Assembly (NCBI GenBank): GCA_049646585.1
Contig: JBARWC010000118.1
Location: forward strand, 38,269-102,268
From: G025836975 sp049646585
GTDB taxonomy: Bacteria; Pseudomonadota; Gammaproteobacteria; Burkholderiales; Burkholderiaceae_B
Length of the DNA: 64,000 nt
Direction: 5' to 3'
Position numbers and translations under genes: made by a program. This document shows positions 25,058 to 33,660 of this stretch, piece by piece; the stretch's first letter is position 1, and each line of letters starts with the position of its first letter. The notes below the pieces were generated by a model. The model ran no database searches. It saw only the letters and a list, made by a program, of their open reading frames with translations, and had not been told where the DNA came from.

Positions 25058-25954
25058 ATGGATCGCATCGACCAATTCCGTATTTTTATCCGCGTCGCTC
25101 AGAGCGGTGGCTTTACCTTGGCTGCCAACCAGCTCGGTATGCCGCGGCCGACGGTATCGCTCGGTGTCCAGCATCTGGAAACCAGGCTAGGTACGCGCTT
25201 GTTCAACCGCACGACAAGGCGTGTGCACCTGACCCAGGACGGCGAGGCACTGCTCGAGCGCGCAATCGCGCTGGTAGCCGATAGCGAAGAGTTGGAGCAA
25301 CAGTTCCAGCCTGGAGCAAAGGCTTTGCAAGGGCGCCTGCGCGTCGATCTGCCCAGCCGTATCGCACGCAGCCAAGTGATACCAGCATTGCCCGGCTTCA
25401 TGAAACGCCATCCCGGCATCGATCTGGAGCTTGGCTCCAGCGACCGAATCATCGATATCGTGCACGAAGGTATCGACTGCGCCTTGCGTGTGGGTGAATT
25501 ACCGGCCAGCAGCCTTGTCGCCCGGCCGATTGGCATGCTCAGGCTTATCAATTGCGCGAGCCCCGCCTATCTGGCGCAATATGGCGTTCCCAAGACTCCC
25601 GCCGACCTGCCGCAACATTTGGCGGTCAACTATGCATCATCCGGCAGCGCTCGAGTCGCGCCCTGGGAGTGGACGGATCAAGAGGAAATTCAGACTATTG
25701 CAATGTCGGCTCGCGTCACGGTCAATAATGCCGAGGCCTACATTGCTTGCAGCCTGGCCGGCATGGGATTGATTCAAATCCCGGCTTATGATGTGGGCGA
25801 GTACTTGGAGAGGGGTGAACTGGTGGAGGTGCTCGCGAACTGGCCGGCACCATCCATGCCCATGCACATTGTGTATCCGCATAGACGCCATCTTTCGCGC
25901 CGTGTGCAGGCGTTCAGCAATTGGCTAACGGAAATCCTGGCACTTCACTGCTGA
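25058..25954 (+). CDS. LysR-family transcriptional regulator
   Basis: A 298-residue LTTR with N-terminal winged helix-turn-helix (FRIFIRVAQSGGFTLAANQLGMPRPTVSLGVQHLETRLGTRLFNRTTRRVHLT) and a C-terminal periplasmic-binding-like effector domain. The effector domain resembles the CrgA/DmlR subgroup (GIDCALRVGELPASSLVARPIG). It is divergent from the SDR and likely governs it. The next gene starts 24 bases after its stop and may be co-transcribed. Confidence 0.93.
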   Translation: MDRIDQFRIFIRVAQSGGFTLAANQLGMPRPTVSLGVQHLETRLGTRLFNRTTRRVHLTQDGEALLERAIALVADSEELEQQFQPGAKALQGRLRVDLPSRIARSQVIPALPGFMKRHPGIDLELGSSDRIIDIVHEGIDCALRVGELPASSLVARPIGMLRLINCASPAYLAQYGVPKTPADLPQHLAVNYASSGSARVAPWEWTDQEEIQTIAMSARVTVNNAEAYIACSLAGMGLIQIPAYDVGEYLERGELVEVLANWPAPSMPMHIVYPHRRHLSRRVQAFSNWLTEILALHC

Positions 25955-25978
25955 CCGCCATCCCTTAAAAGCTAAGCC

Positions 25979-26695
25979 ATGTTGAACATCCAAGACAGCA
26001 ACGGCGTGCGCACTTTGCATTTCGGTTCACCCGTCGTGCAGGGCGCCATGCGCATCGACCGGCCCAACGACATCGAGCTGGAATACGTGCAGCAAATGAT
26101 GATGTGGCTACTGTTTCGGGGCGATGCCTCGCACATTGTCCAGCTTGGCCTGGGCGCCGCAGCCTTGACCAAATTCTGCCATCATAGGCTGGCGCCGGCC
26201 CGGGTCACCGCGGTAGAACTTGACCCGGGCGTCATCGACATCTGCCGCAGCCGCTTCGCGCTGCCACCCGACGATGAGCGCCTGAGCGTACTAAACATAA
26301 ACGCCCTGGATTATGTGATGGACTTTTCCCGTCGCCGCTCAATCGATGTCCTGCAGGTCGATTTGTACGATGCGCAAGCGCAAGGCCCGCTGCTCAGCAC
26401 CGACGCTTTCTATGCCGCCTGCGCGAACTGCCTGACCGCCAACGGCATGATGACGGTGAACCTGTATTGCGACTGGCCGGATCACCTGAACCATCTTCAG
26501 ATGATAGAGAAACCCTTCGAAGCGGTGGCGTGGCTGCCTGAAGTGCACGACGGCAATATGGTGGCGATTGCATTCAAGCAGCCGCCATCCGTGGATTTTG
26601 ACGACCTGTATGCACGCGCCAAAGAAATACGTGCGGCGCTGGGCCTTCCGGCGGAAACCTGGGTCGACGGACTACATGGCTGGATGAGCTCATAG
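25979..26695 (+). CDS. Spermidine-synthase-like methyltransferase-fold protein
   Basis: Rossmann-fold protein of 238 residues with the polyamine synthase pattern: IVQLGLGAAALTKFCH (nucleotide-binding loop), VTAVELDPGVIDICRSRF, and VLQVDLYDAQAQGPLLSTDAFY in the place of the catalytic Asp loop. It lacks the usual N-terminal beta domain of true spermidine synthases, and DLYD replaces DxxD-type substrate residues. It may therefore be a catalytically diverged SpeE-like protein common in Burkholderiales. Function uncertain. Confidence 0.75.
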   Translation: MLNIQDSNGVRTLHFGSPVVQGAMRIDRPNDIELEYVQQMMMWLLFRGDASHIVQLGLGAAALTKFCHHRLAPARVTAVELDPGVIDICRSRFALPPDDERLSVLNINALDYVMDFSRRRSIDVLQVDLYDAQAQGPLLSTDAFYAACANCLTANGMMTVNLYCDWPDHLNHLQMIEKPFEAVAWLPEVHDGNMVAIAFKQPPSVDFDDLYARAKEIRAALGLPAETWVDGLHGWMSS

Positions 26696-26764
26696 TAATA
26701 TTAGCTAATAGCGAAAAGTAATTTAGAAACAGCTCAATGCGGGCGACATCAAGAGAGGGGAGCA

Positions 26765-27271
26765 ATGAAGAAACAATACCGCTACATGGCCGCACTAGGC
26801 TTGGCTTGCTTGACTTGGGGCAGTGTCCAGGCGGCGGAGGCCACCTACAACAGTGCAACCATAACCACCGAAACCGCCTTGGCCGCGGCGCAGGCGGCCC
26901 TTGCCTCTTGCCGCACAGGCGGATACCAGGTGGCCGTCAGCGTTACCGACCGGTCGGGGGTGCCCATCGTGGTGCTGCGCGACCGCTACGCGGGGGCTCA
27001 TACACCGGGCACCGCTACACGCAAGGCCTATACCTCGGCCAGTTTCCGCATGTCGTCGGCCGATTTGGCGGAAGCCACGCAAGCAGGAAAGGCAAGTTCC
27101 GGCATACGCCATCTTGATCAGATTCTGGCGCTGGGCGGCGGCCTGCCGATTGAAGCCGCCGGCTCGCTGGTGGGCGCCATAGGCATATCGGGCGCACCGG
27201 GAGGCGACGCCGATGAAGCCTGTGCCAAAGCCGGTATCGACGCCATCCAGGCGGATCTGGATTTTCAATAA
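26765..27271 (+). CDS. Secreted HbpS/GlcG-like haem-binding-family protein (DUF336)
   Basis: A 168-residue protein with a Sec signal peptide (residues 1-24; AALGLACLTWGSVQA) after a GGGGAG ribosome site. The mature part has the HbpS/GlcG hallmarks VAVSVTDRSGVPIVVLRDRYAGAHTPGTATRKAYTSA and a glycine-rich GGLPIEAAGSLVGAIGISGAPGGDADEACAKAGI. Family members bind haem or cobalamin-type ligands or sense redox state. It converges with the SoxH-like gene and may belong functionally to the sulfur locus; this is inference. Confidence 0.85.
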   Translation: MKKQYRYMAALGLACLTWGSVQAAEATYNSATITTETALAAAQAALASCRTGGYQVAVSVTDRSGVPIVVLRDRYAGAHTPGTATRKAYTSASFRMSSADLAEATQAGKASSGIRHLDQILALGGGLPIEAAGSLVGAIGISGAPGGDADEACAKAGIDAIQADLDFQ

Positions 27272-27285
27272 ATAATTCAGCAGCG

Positions 27286-27302
27286 CCGCTGAAGATCAGC
27301 GG
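27286..27302. terminator. Hairpin between convergent HbpS-like and SoxH-like genes
   Basis: CCGCTGA-AGA-TCAGCGG forms a tight 7-base stem with a 3-base loop in the 40-base gap between two convergent genes. The surroundings are GC-rich and lack a T-run, so termination is only probable. Confidence 0.45.
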
Positions 27303-27311
27303 CGGCGCGCG

Positions 27312-28292
27312 CTACGGTTTGCCTTCCAGGCTCTCCCGCTCCATGCGCAAGTACTGCCCATAGGCGTTGATGCGGTTGGCCTCCTTGAAGGCCGGGTAGG
27401 ACTCGAACCGGCTCCAGTCGGTGGCGGCATAGGCTTCTTCGAAGCCGACCATGTCATTGACCGCGGCGCCCATTTCCTGGCGCAGGTATTCCAGATAACT
27501 GCGCGTCAGCGCCATGTCCGCCTGGGTATTGCTTGACGAGGCGCCATGGCCCGGAATGACGATCTTGGGCTTCACGTCCAGCATGCTGTCCAACGCGGCC
27601 AGCCAGGCCTTGCTGTCGGCATCACCCACGAAGGGGATGCGGCCCGTGAAATACAGGTCGCCGGCAAGCAGGACCTGGTCCTGCTCCACATACAGCATGA
27701 CGTCGTCATCGGAATGCGCGCCGCTGACGTCGATAAGTCGAAAGTTGATACCACCCATGGTGAACGGTATGGTCTTGCCGCTGGTGAAATCCAGCCAGCG
27801 ATCCGCCGGAAGCACTCTGGTGTTCTCGTCCACCCAGGGTGCCAGGTCCTTGCGGCGCTGCTCCAGGCGCTCCTCGGCAATGTCGGAATTCAAATAGCCC
27901 TGGCCCTTGGCGTGCGCCCAGATCTCCGCCCCCGCCTTCTGGAAGGCTTGCAGGCCGTAGATGTGATCGGCGTGGTAATGGCTGACGATCACCCGCTTGA
28001 CCGGTTGATTCGTAACCTTGGCAATCGCGTCCAGCATGGCCTGGCCCAGCGCGGGCGTCCCCAACGAGTCGAAGGCAACGACGCCGTCGTCGGTGACGAC
28101 AAAGCTGGCATTGGACATAAAGCCCTTGTTGGCCGCGCTTGCCATGCCTGACTGGCCGCCGAAGTAGTACACGTGGGGACTGACCTGTATGGGCTTGAGT
28201 TCCAGTGCCGGTTCGGCGGCCGTTGCCGCAACAGATACCAGCGCCATGCAGGCGGTCAGGGCGGCAAGGCCTCTTCGCAGGATATGCGCCAT
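27312..28292 (-). CDS. Periplasmic metallo-beta-lactamase-fold hydrolase, SoxH-like
   Basis: A 326-residue secreted protein with a signal peptide (about 1-26) and an MBL fold. The zinc motif SHYHADHIYG (HxHxDH) is intact, followed by ISVSGAHSDDD, the AGDLYFTGRIP Asp segment and IPGHGASSS. It closes the sox gene series on the minus strand, and SoxH proteins of this type accompany sox clusters; their exact reaction is not settled. The upstream DsrE-like gene ends 106 bases away with a strong hairpin in between. Confidence 0.85.
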   Translation of the reverse strand: MAHILRRGLAALTACMALVSVAATAAEPALELKPIQVSPHVYYFGGQSGMASAANKGFMSNASFVVTDDGVVAFDSLGTPALGQAMLDAIAKVTNQPVKRVIVSHYHADHIYGLQAFQKAGAEIWAHAKGQGYLNSDIAEERLEQRRKDLAPWVDENTRVLPADRWLDFTSGKTIPFTMGGINFRLIDVSGAHSDDDVMLYVEQDQVLLAGDLYFTGRIPFVGDADSKAWLAALDSMLDVKPKIVIPGHGASSSNTQADMALTRSYLEYLRQEMGAAVNDMVGFEEAYAATDWSRFESYPAFKEANRINAYGQYLRMERESLEGKP

Positions 28293-28360
28293 GTCATGCT
28301 TCCTTTCTACGGCCGTACAGCGGCCTACGATGTTTCAAGGCCGAAGCCGTGGCAGCGGAA

Positions 28361-28390
28361 AGCGCCCAGCCCAAGGCAGGCTTGGGCGCT
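28361..28390 (-). terminator. Strong stem-loop after the DsrE-like gene
   Basis: On the minus strand AGCGCCCAAG pairs with CTTGG...GGGCGCT around a short loop, right after the DsrE-like stop codon and followed by TTTCC. The stem is strong but the T-run is poor, so it could be a partial terminator or a 3'-end stabiliser ahead of the SoxH-like gene. Confidence 0.5.
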
Positions 28391-28398
28391 ACACCCGC

Positions 28399-28848
28399 CT
28401 AAGGTTTGATGTAGGCGTAGCCTTCTTTGTTCTGCAGCTGCGTAATGCGCACCACGCCGGACGGCACGAACTCCGCCTCCATCACAAAGTCGTCGTTGGT
28501 CTTGTTCTTGCGCTTCATGGTGATCTGGCAGACTTCGAAGTGCACGCCGCGCGCCGCCAGACCCGAGATCAGGGGACCGACCGTGGCGGCGTCCTTGTAG
28601 TCGGTCTCAAGAAACTCGATGCCGTCCGCATGCGCCACCAGGACGATCTTGGTATTGGGCTCGGTGTCCAGCTGATTGCGCATATTGCGCAAGGCGCCCA
28701 GGGCCTGGCCCGCGGAATTGTTGACGTGGTAGATAACCTTGGCCGGTTCACTGTTGCCCGCGGCCGCCGGCGCCTGGGCCATGACCGGAAGCGCGGCGCC
28801 GGACATGGAAAGCCCAAAGGCAAACATAATCGTGGCAAGTTTATTCAT
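28399..28848 (-). CDS. Secreted DsrE-family sulfur-locus protein
   Basis: A 149-residue protein with a Sec signal peptide (about 1-25, MSGAALPVMAQA) and a DsrE/DsrF-like fold (AKVIYHVNNSAGQALGALRNMRNQL, then KIVLVAHADGIEFL, and GVHFEVCQITMKRKN with a candidate active Cys). Cytoplasmic DsrE proteins carry persulfide sulfur; exported homologues are frequent at the end of sox operons. It lies 39 bases downstream of soxB, so it is likely co-transcribed. A sulfur-carrier role in the periplasm is inference. Confidence 0.85.
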   Translation of the reverse strand: MNKLATIMFAFGLSMSGAALPVMAQAPAAAGNSEPAKVIYHVNNSAGQALGALRNMRNQLDTEPNTKIVLVAHADGIEFLETDYKDAATVGPLISGLAARGVHFEVCQITMKRKNKTNDDFVMEAEFVPSGVVRITQLQNKEGYAYIKP

Positions 28849-28887
28849 GGCGTATCTCCTGAAAAATTCACGGTATCCAACAATGCC

Positions 28888-30600
28888 TTACACAAGGCCC
28901 TGGTTCGCATCCAGGCCTTTGATCCGGGGCTCGTTCAACTGTATCTTGCTGATGGTTTTCTTGTCGCGCAGGTAGCGGGACACGACATCCCACACCGGCT
29001 CGCCTTTTGCGCCTTCGGCAACCGGCGCCCATCCCGCAACCTTATAGGTTTTGTCGGCCTCGATAGGCTTGCCGTCGAGCTGCATGTCGCTGATGCGGTG
29101 CCCGGCTTCTTTGAGCGGATCGATGGTGTATTGCATGCCGCCCACGCGCACCATGTCTCCGCCCTGCTGGTAATAGGGATCGGGATTGAAAAGGTTGTCG
29201 GCCACGTCTTCAAGAATCACTTTCAGCTGGCTGCCCGGCATATCGGTCAGCGTCGTATAAGGGTAGGTGATGGCCGTCTGGTCCATCAGATGCTCCATCG
29301 TGATGTCCGAGCCTGGGAGCAGGCTGGTGCCCCAGCGGAAGCCGGGCGAAAACGCGATCTGGGCCTCTTTCTGGGTGATGAGCGCATCAAGAATCAGTTG
29401 ATCGAAGGTGCCGTTGAAATTGCCCCGGCGATACAGCATGTCGTCGGTGGTCGCCAGCGTTTCCGCCAGCTTCTCCGCAAAGGGCGAACGTATTTTCTCG
29501 ATAAGCGCGGCCATGTCCGGATCGGCTTTCAGGAAGTTGGCGAACACCGGCATCAGCTTGTAGCGGAAATCGGCAACCTTGCCGTCCCTGACATCGAAGT
29601 CCAGCACGCCCAGGAATTTTCCATTGCTTCCGGCATTGGTCACCAGGGTCTTGCCGCCGCTATTCTCCACGATGACGGGCGCGGGTATGCCGTCGTGCGT
29701 ATGCCCGCCCAGGATGGCGTCCAGGCCGCGCACGCGGGATGCCAGCTTCAGGTCCACGTCCATGCCGTTGTGCGAAAGCAGCACCACCGCCTTGGCGCCC
29801 TTGCCGCGCACTTCATCTATCACAGTCTGAAGCTGGCTTTCCTGGATGCCGAAAGTCCAGTCCGGCACAAGATAGCCGGGGTTGGCGATGGGGGTGTATG
29901 GGAAGGCCTGGCCGATGACGGCCACCTGCACACCATTCATTTCGCGCAGGGTGTAAGACGGGAAGACGGGGTCGCCGAAATCGGACGTCTGAACGTTCTG
30001 TGCAATGAACTCGACCTTGTCCTTGAAGTCCTTGGCGATGATCTCTTCGACGCGCTCGGCCCCCAGCGTGAATTCCCAGTGCGCGGTCATGATGTCCACG
30101 CCCAGCGCCAGGCAGGCGTCCACCATGTCCTGGCCCTTGGTCCACAAGGCCGTTGCCGACCCTTGCCAGGTGTCGCCGCCATCAAGCAGCAGCGCGCCCG
30201 GGCGGCCGGCTTTCAGTTGCTTGACCAGTGTTGCCATGTGAGCGAACCCGCCGACTTTTCCGTACTGGCGCGCGGCGTTCTCGAAGTCCAGGCAGGTAAA
30301 GGCGTAGGCCTGCTCCGTGCCCGGCTTCAGGCCGTAGTGCGAAAGAAAGTGCTCGCCCACCAGATGAGGCGGCCGGTTCAGCGCCGAGCCCAGCCCGATG
30401 TTGACGCTGGGTTCGCGAAAATAAATGGGCTGCAGCTGCGCGTGGCAATCGGTAAAGTGCAGAAAATGCACATTGCCGAAACTCGGCAAGTCGTAGAAGG
30501 CGGCGGCAGCCTGTTCGGCGGCGCGGGCGGAATGCGAAAATGTCATCCCTCCGGCCGCGGCAATGCCCAGCACCTGTAGGAATTCGCGACGACTGATCAT
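28888..30600 (-). CDS. soxB: Thiosulfohydrolase SoxB
   Basis: Periplasmic di-manganese enzyme that hydrolyses the sulfonate group from SoxY-bound intermediates. Starting at ATG 30600 (with an AGGAAG site) it has 570 residues and a Tat signal (SRREFLQVLG). Metal-site motifs are the FTDCHAQLQPIY segment (Asp51, His53), LLLDGGDTWQGS, SHNGMDVDLKL and GGHTHDG, as in the 5'-nucleotidase family. The SoxB-type C-terminal domain follows. A terminator separates it from soxW, so it may have some independent expression. Diagnostic gene for the Sox pathway. Confidence 0.96.
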   Translation of the reverse strand: MISRREFLQVLGIAAAGGMTFSHSARAAEQAAAAFYDLPSFGNVHFLHFTDCHAQLQPIYFREPSVNIGLGSALNRPPHLVGEHFLSHYGLKPGTEQAYAFTCLDFENAARQYGKVGGFAHMATLVKQLKAGRPGALLLDGGDTWQGSATALWTKGQDMVDACLALGVDIMTAHWEFTLGAERVEEIIAKDFKDKVEFIAQNVQTSDFGDPVFPSYTLREMNGVQVAVIGQAFPYTPIANPGYLVPDWTFGIQESQLQTVIDEVRGKGAKAVVLLSHNGMDVDLKLASRVRGLDAILGGHTHDGIPAPVIVENSGGKTLVTNAGSNGKFLGVLDFDVRDGKVADFRYKLMPVFANFLKADPDMAALIEKIRSPFAEKLAETLATTDDMLYRRGNFNGTFDQLILDALITQKEAQIAFSPGFRWGTSLLPGSDITMEHLMDQTAITYPYTTLTDMPGSQLKVILEDVADNLFNPDPYYQQGGDMVRVGGMQYTIDPLKEAGHRISDMQLDGKPIEADKTYKVAGWAPVAEGAKGEPVWDVVSRYLRDKKTISKIQLNEPRIKGLDANQGLV

Positions 30601-30622
30601 ATAAACGGCTTCCTGCTGATTT

Positions 30623-30675
30623 AAGAAAAAACGCCCCTTGCCCATCCGGTTGCGTACGCCGCCGGGCCAAGGGGC
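30623..30675 (-). terminator. Rho-independent terminator between soxW and soxB
   Basis: On the minus strand, directly after the soxW stop, a GC-rich stem (GCCCCTTGG...CAAGGGGC, 30664-30675 with 30633-30643, one bulged base) is followed by a run of six T residues (30631-30626). It meets the usual terminator criteria, and it lies inside the sox operon just upstream of the soxB ribosome site. Confidence 0.75.
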
Positions 30676-30680
30676 TATGA

Positions 30681-31199
30681 CTACTTTGCCTTGCCGGGCG
30701 CCGGAGCGTATTTGATAAGGTCCAATACGTCTTCCTCGAACATCTCGCCTGGTATCTTTTCGGCTACCTTGCCATCGGGCTTGATGACAAGAATGTAGGG
30801 AATGACTTTTGCTTTACCCAGTGCCTCGCGCAAGGCCGGGGTTTCCATGGCCACAGGAAAGGTATAGGCATGCTTGCGCAGATAATCGCTGGCATCCGCT
30901 TCTTTTTTGTCTATGCTGACCGTGAGCACCTCCAGCCCCTGGCCCTGCGCCTTTTCCCACAGCTTCTGCAAATAAGGATTCTGGCGCCCGCAATAGGGGC
31001 ACCAGGACGCCCAATACTCGACGATGACGGGCTTGCCTTTGAAATACCCTTCCGGCAATACCCGGCCATCCATGAGCCGGACTTCGGGAAGCGTGACCAC
31101 ATCGCCGACCGCGACGTCGGCTTGCGCCGGCGCCGCCACGGCGACGCTGGCGGCTAGTCCGACGCTCGCCAACAATGCGGCGAATCTTGAGCTCCACAT
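30681..31199 (-). CDS. soxW: Periplasmic thioredoxin SoxW
   Basis: A 172-residue TlpA-like thioredoxin with a signal peptide (1-27) and an active site WCPYC in the segment YWASWCPYCGRQN. Thioredoxins of this kind keep Sox cysteines (for example the SoxY carrier) reduced and protected. It follows soxX by 21 bases on the minus strand. The family VSIDKKEADASDYLRKH segment and the cis-Pro region (KVIPYILVI) are present. Assignment as SoxW is based on fold and sox context. Confidence 0.9.
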   Translation of the reverse strand: MWSSRFAALLASVGLAASVAVAAPAQADVAVGDVVTLPEVRLMDGRVLPEGYFKGKPVIVEYWASWCPYCGRQNPYLQKLWEKAQGQGLEVLTVSIDKKEADASDYLRKHAYTFPVAMETPALREALGKAKVIPYILVIKPDGKVAEKIPGEMFEEDVLDLIKYAPAPGKAK

Positions 31200-31220
31200 G
31201 ATCCCTTCCCTTCCGCCAGG

Positions 31221-31877
31221 CTATTGCGCGACGCCGTCCTTGTTCACCGGCGACTCCGGGTCGAACAACAGCGCCATGACGTCCTTCAACTGAGCCTCGG
31301 TCAGAATTCCAGCGGCCCCGAAGCGCGGCATCGTGGAGCACGCCGAATAGGAATGCGAGTTGTAGACCTTGTTCCAGGTGTATTTCATGATGGCTTCGGC
31401 GGTGCCGCGCTGCTTGCCGTAATGCAGCAGCGAAGGCCCGATATTGCCGAAGGATATCTCGGCCTTGGTCATCTGGTGGCAGGCGTAGCAATTGCCCCCA
31501 TTGGCCGCGCCGGCCTTGTCGCTTAGCTGCATGCCGCGCCCGCTCTGCGCCACTTTCTCGCCGGCCTTCCAGTCGCCTAGATACTTGCCGTCGGCCGGAT
31601 ACTTGACCGATGCCAGCGCCTCTTTGGTGATGGCGGCGGCTTCTTCCTGGCTTAAGGGCTTGCCCGTCATACTGGCTTGCGAGCAGGCTTTCTGCATGGC
31701 CGACTGCTCCAGCCTGTCCATCTTGGCAATGCCTTTGGCCTCGAACGAAGCCTCGAGCACAGCTTGCACGTCTTGCGGGCTGGTGCCGGTCACCGGCTTA
31801 TCCGCCGCCTGCGCGGAAGCAGCGGTCAGTAGCAGCCCGGCCAGAACGGCGAGCGGCGCGATTGTCGTTTTCTTCAT
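31221..31877 (-). CDS. soxX: Cytochrome SoxX
   Basis: Monohaem cytochrome c subunit of the SoxAX complex that links thiosulfate oxidatively to SoxY. The 218 residues include a signal peptide (1-25), the haem motif CYACH (130-134) and an axial Met in CSTMPRFG. The N-terminal extension (about 30-120) is of the longer SoxX type. It lies 12 bases downstream of soxA. Confidence 0.94.
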   Translation of the reverse strand: MKKTTIAPLAVLAGLLLTAASAQAADKPVTGTSPQDVQAVLEASFEAKGIAKMDRLEQSAMQKACSQASMTGKPLSQEEAAAITKEALASVKYPADGKYLGDWKAGEKVAQSGRGMQLSDKAGAANGGNCYACHQMTKAEISFGNIGPSLLHYGKQRGTAEAIMKYTWNKVYNSHSYSACSTMPRFGAAGILTEAQLKDVMALLFDPESPVNKDGVAQ

Positions 31878-31889
31878 GAGCTTCTCCGC

Positions 31890-32714
31890 TTACCGTTTGA
31901 GACCAGGCGCAGCCATATCGCCGCCGTTCGCATTGACCGCCAGGAACACCGTCAGATCGACGGAGGCCTGCGAGCCATACTTCAGGTAAGGCATGCGTTG
32001 CTGCCGGAAGCAGTCATTGAGCCGCCATTGCATGGATCGCAATGCGCCTTGCGAAACCCGATAGGCGGGCCACGAGGTATAGGCGGCGCGAGCCGAATCG
32101 GTCTTGGTCAGGTTGGGAAGATCTTGCAAGCGGATGCGCTGCTTGTCCACGCTGTGGCAGGACGCACAGGAAAAGTCGTATGGACCGCCGCGAAAGAAGA
32201 AAATCTGCTTGCCACGCTCGAATGCGGCCTTCTCCTGGGGATGGCCCTGCGGCACTGCAAGCGGTGTGCCGCGCGACTGGCCGACAACGTATCCGACCAG
32301 CGCTTCCATGTCGGTCGCATAATCGCCCCCGCCCGAGAACGGCTTCTTGGTGACTTCCTTCTGGTCCATGCCTTGCAGATTGACCATGCAGTACACAAGA
32401 CGGGACTCCAGGTCCATCACGCGCCCGGCATCCTCGAAGTAGCGCGGCAAATGCGCATAGGCGTCCTTGACCACACCCGGGCCTTGCCCCAGGTCGCACT
32501 GTTCAAGCGATGCGCTCTTGGGGCCGCGTTTTTCGGCCCACAGCTCTTCGCCCGTCATTTCGATCAGTTCGGCCGGATTGCCGCCCTCGCCCAGCATCTC
32601 GCGATATTGTTCGATGCCCGCCGCCGTGCTCTCCTGCGCGGCAGCCGGTTGGGCCGCCAGCACCGCGCCGGCGGCAAGCACCAACGCCGCGGCGCTGCTC
32701 AGTTTTTTCTTCAT
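31890..32714 (-). CDS. soxA: Cytochrome SoxA, monohaem type
   Basis: Catalytic subunit of SoxAX. From ATG 32714 (after AGAGGTGGA) it is 274 residues with a signal peptide (1-27). One haem c motif, CASCH, is at 183-187. The region where dihaem SoxA has its first motif instead contains isolated Cys73 and Cys109, which likely form a disulfide. Cys235, in RLNDCFRQQRMPY, is the expected persulfidated active-site haem ligand. A GTG nine bases upstream is a less likely start. Confidence 0.95.
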   Translation of the reverse strand: MKKKLSSAAALVLAAGAVLAAQPAAAQESTAAGIEQYREMLGEGGNPAELIEMTGEELWAEKRGPKSASLEQCDLGQGPGVVKDAYAHLPRYFEDAGRVMDLESRLVYCMVNLQGMDQKEVTKKPFSGGGDYATDMEALVGYVVGQSRGTPLAVPQGHPQEKAAFERGKQIFFFRGGPYDFSCASCHSVDKQRIRLQDLPNLTKTDSARAAYTSWPAYRVSQGALRSMQWRLNDCFRQQRMPYLKYGSQASVDLTVFLAVNANGGDMAAPGLKR

Positions 32715-32778
32715 ATCTTCCACCTCTCTGTTGGATGCGTATGGCCTTATCGCTTTCTTCTTGTATGCAACACCGGAC

Positions 32779-33093
32779 CTAGCGAATCTCCGTCGTGTCG
32801 GTACGGCTTTCTCCCTTGTTGTCCTTCCAGGTGATCTCTACCTTGTCGCCCTTGTTGCCGCCCTTGAACTTGAAGGAGAGAAAGGGATCGCGCGACACCG
32901 CTGGGCCCCACTGGGCCGACAGCACGGTCTTGTCGTTGCACTTGGCTTCGACCAGATCGATGAAATGGGCGGGAACAACATTGCCGGAGCTGTCCTTGCG
33001 CTGGCCGGTTTCCATGATGTGGCTCATCAATGCCTTGACTTCGGTGACGCCGTCTTTTTGCACAGCGCGGATGCGCATTGGTCTGCTTGCCAT
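32779..33093 (-). CDS. soxZ: Sulfur carrier complex subunit SoxZ
   Basis: A 104-residue protein with the immunoglobulin-like SoxZ fold (SRPMRIRAVQKDGVTEVKALMSHIMETGQRKD, then GPAVSRDPFLSFKFKG and GDKVEITWKDN). It has no signal peptide and is exported together with SoxY. It lies 53 bases downstream of soxY and is essential for the periplasmic carrier complex. Length and sequence are typical. Confidence 0.95.
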   Translation of the reverse strand: MASRPMRIRAVQKDGVTEVKALMSHIMETGQRKDSSGNVVPAHFIDLVEAKCNDKTVLSAQWGPAVSRDPFLSFKFKGGNKGDKVEITWKDNKGESRTDTTEIR

Positions 33094-33146
33094 GATTTTT
33101 CCTCGTATATCGTTGATTCAGTATGGTGACCTGTCGGGCAACGGCA

Positions 33147-33614
33147 TCAGCCGCCGCAACCGCCCAGCGTTACCTTGATTTCCTTGTGCACGGTGTAGAA
33201 CTTGCCGTCAGCCTTGACCAGGGCGTAGACGTCGGACGTTCCACCCATCTTGATGCGTGTCGCCACTTCGGGCAGCGTGTCGGCGGCCAGATCGAAATGG
33301 GCGGCCAGCGCGTTGGGGTTCTTGGGCACCAGGATGGAAATCTGCGTGGTGTTGGGCAGATCGCTGTTGACGCCCACCGGCACCACGGCGCCGTTCTCGG
33401 CGATGTCGGGCGCGACCAGCGTGATCTTGTCGCTTTCGGCAGCTTGATCGCCGCCGAAGGCCTTGATCACATCGTCCACCTTGGTGGCGCCAAAAGCCGC
33501 CTTGTTCCATTCCTGCTGCACGGCCCAGGCCTGCTCTGGACGCAAAATCCCAGCGGTGACCGCAAGGCTGAGCACCGTGCCCAGCTTGAGCACATTTCTA
33601 CGCTGCTTGTTCAT
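33147..33614 (-). CDS. soxY: Sulfur carrier SoxY
   Basis: A 155-residue Tat-exported protein (MNKQRRNVLKLG leader) that carries the sulfur intermediates on its C-terminal cysteine. The swinging arm GGCGG at the extreme C-terminus, with Cys153, is intact. The start has a good ribosome site (GAGGAG). It precedes soxZ in the usual YZAX order. Confidence 0.96.
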   Translation of the reverse strand: MNKQRRNVLKLGTVLSLAVTAGILRPEQAWAVQQEWNKAAFGATKVDDVIKAFGGDQAAESDKITLVAPDIAENGAVVPVGVNSDLPNTTQISILVPKNPNALAAHFDLAADTLPEVATRIKMGGTSDVYALVKADGKFYTVHKEIKVTLGGCGG

Positions 33615-33660
33615 TTACTGCTCCTCTGTTGAATCGGATATGTTTATTGAACGCTTATGT

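Noticed and set aside
28189..30579. 796-codon plus-strand open frame antisense to soxB and the DsrE-like gene
   Set aside because: It is a shadow of GC-rich minus-strand genes; the protein is rich in His, Arg, Gly and Val without domains, while the minus frames have clear Sox motifs.
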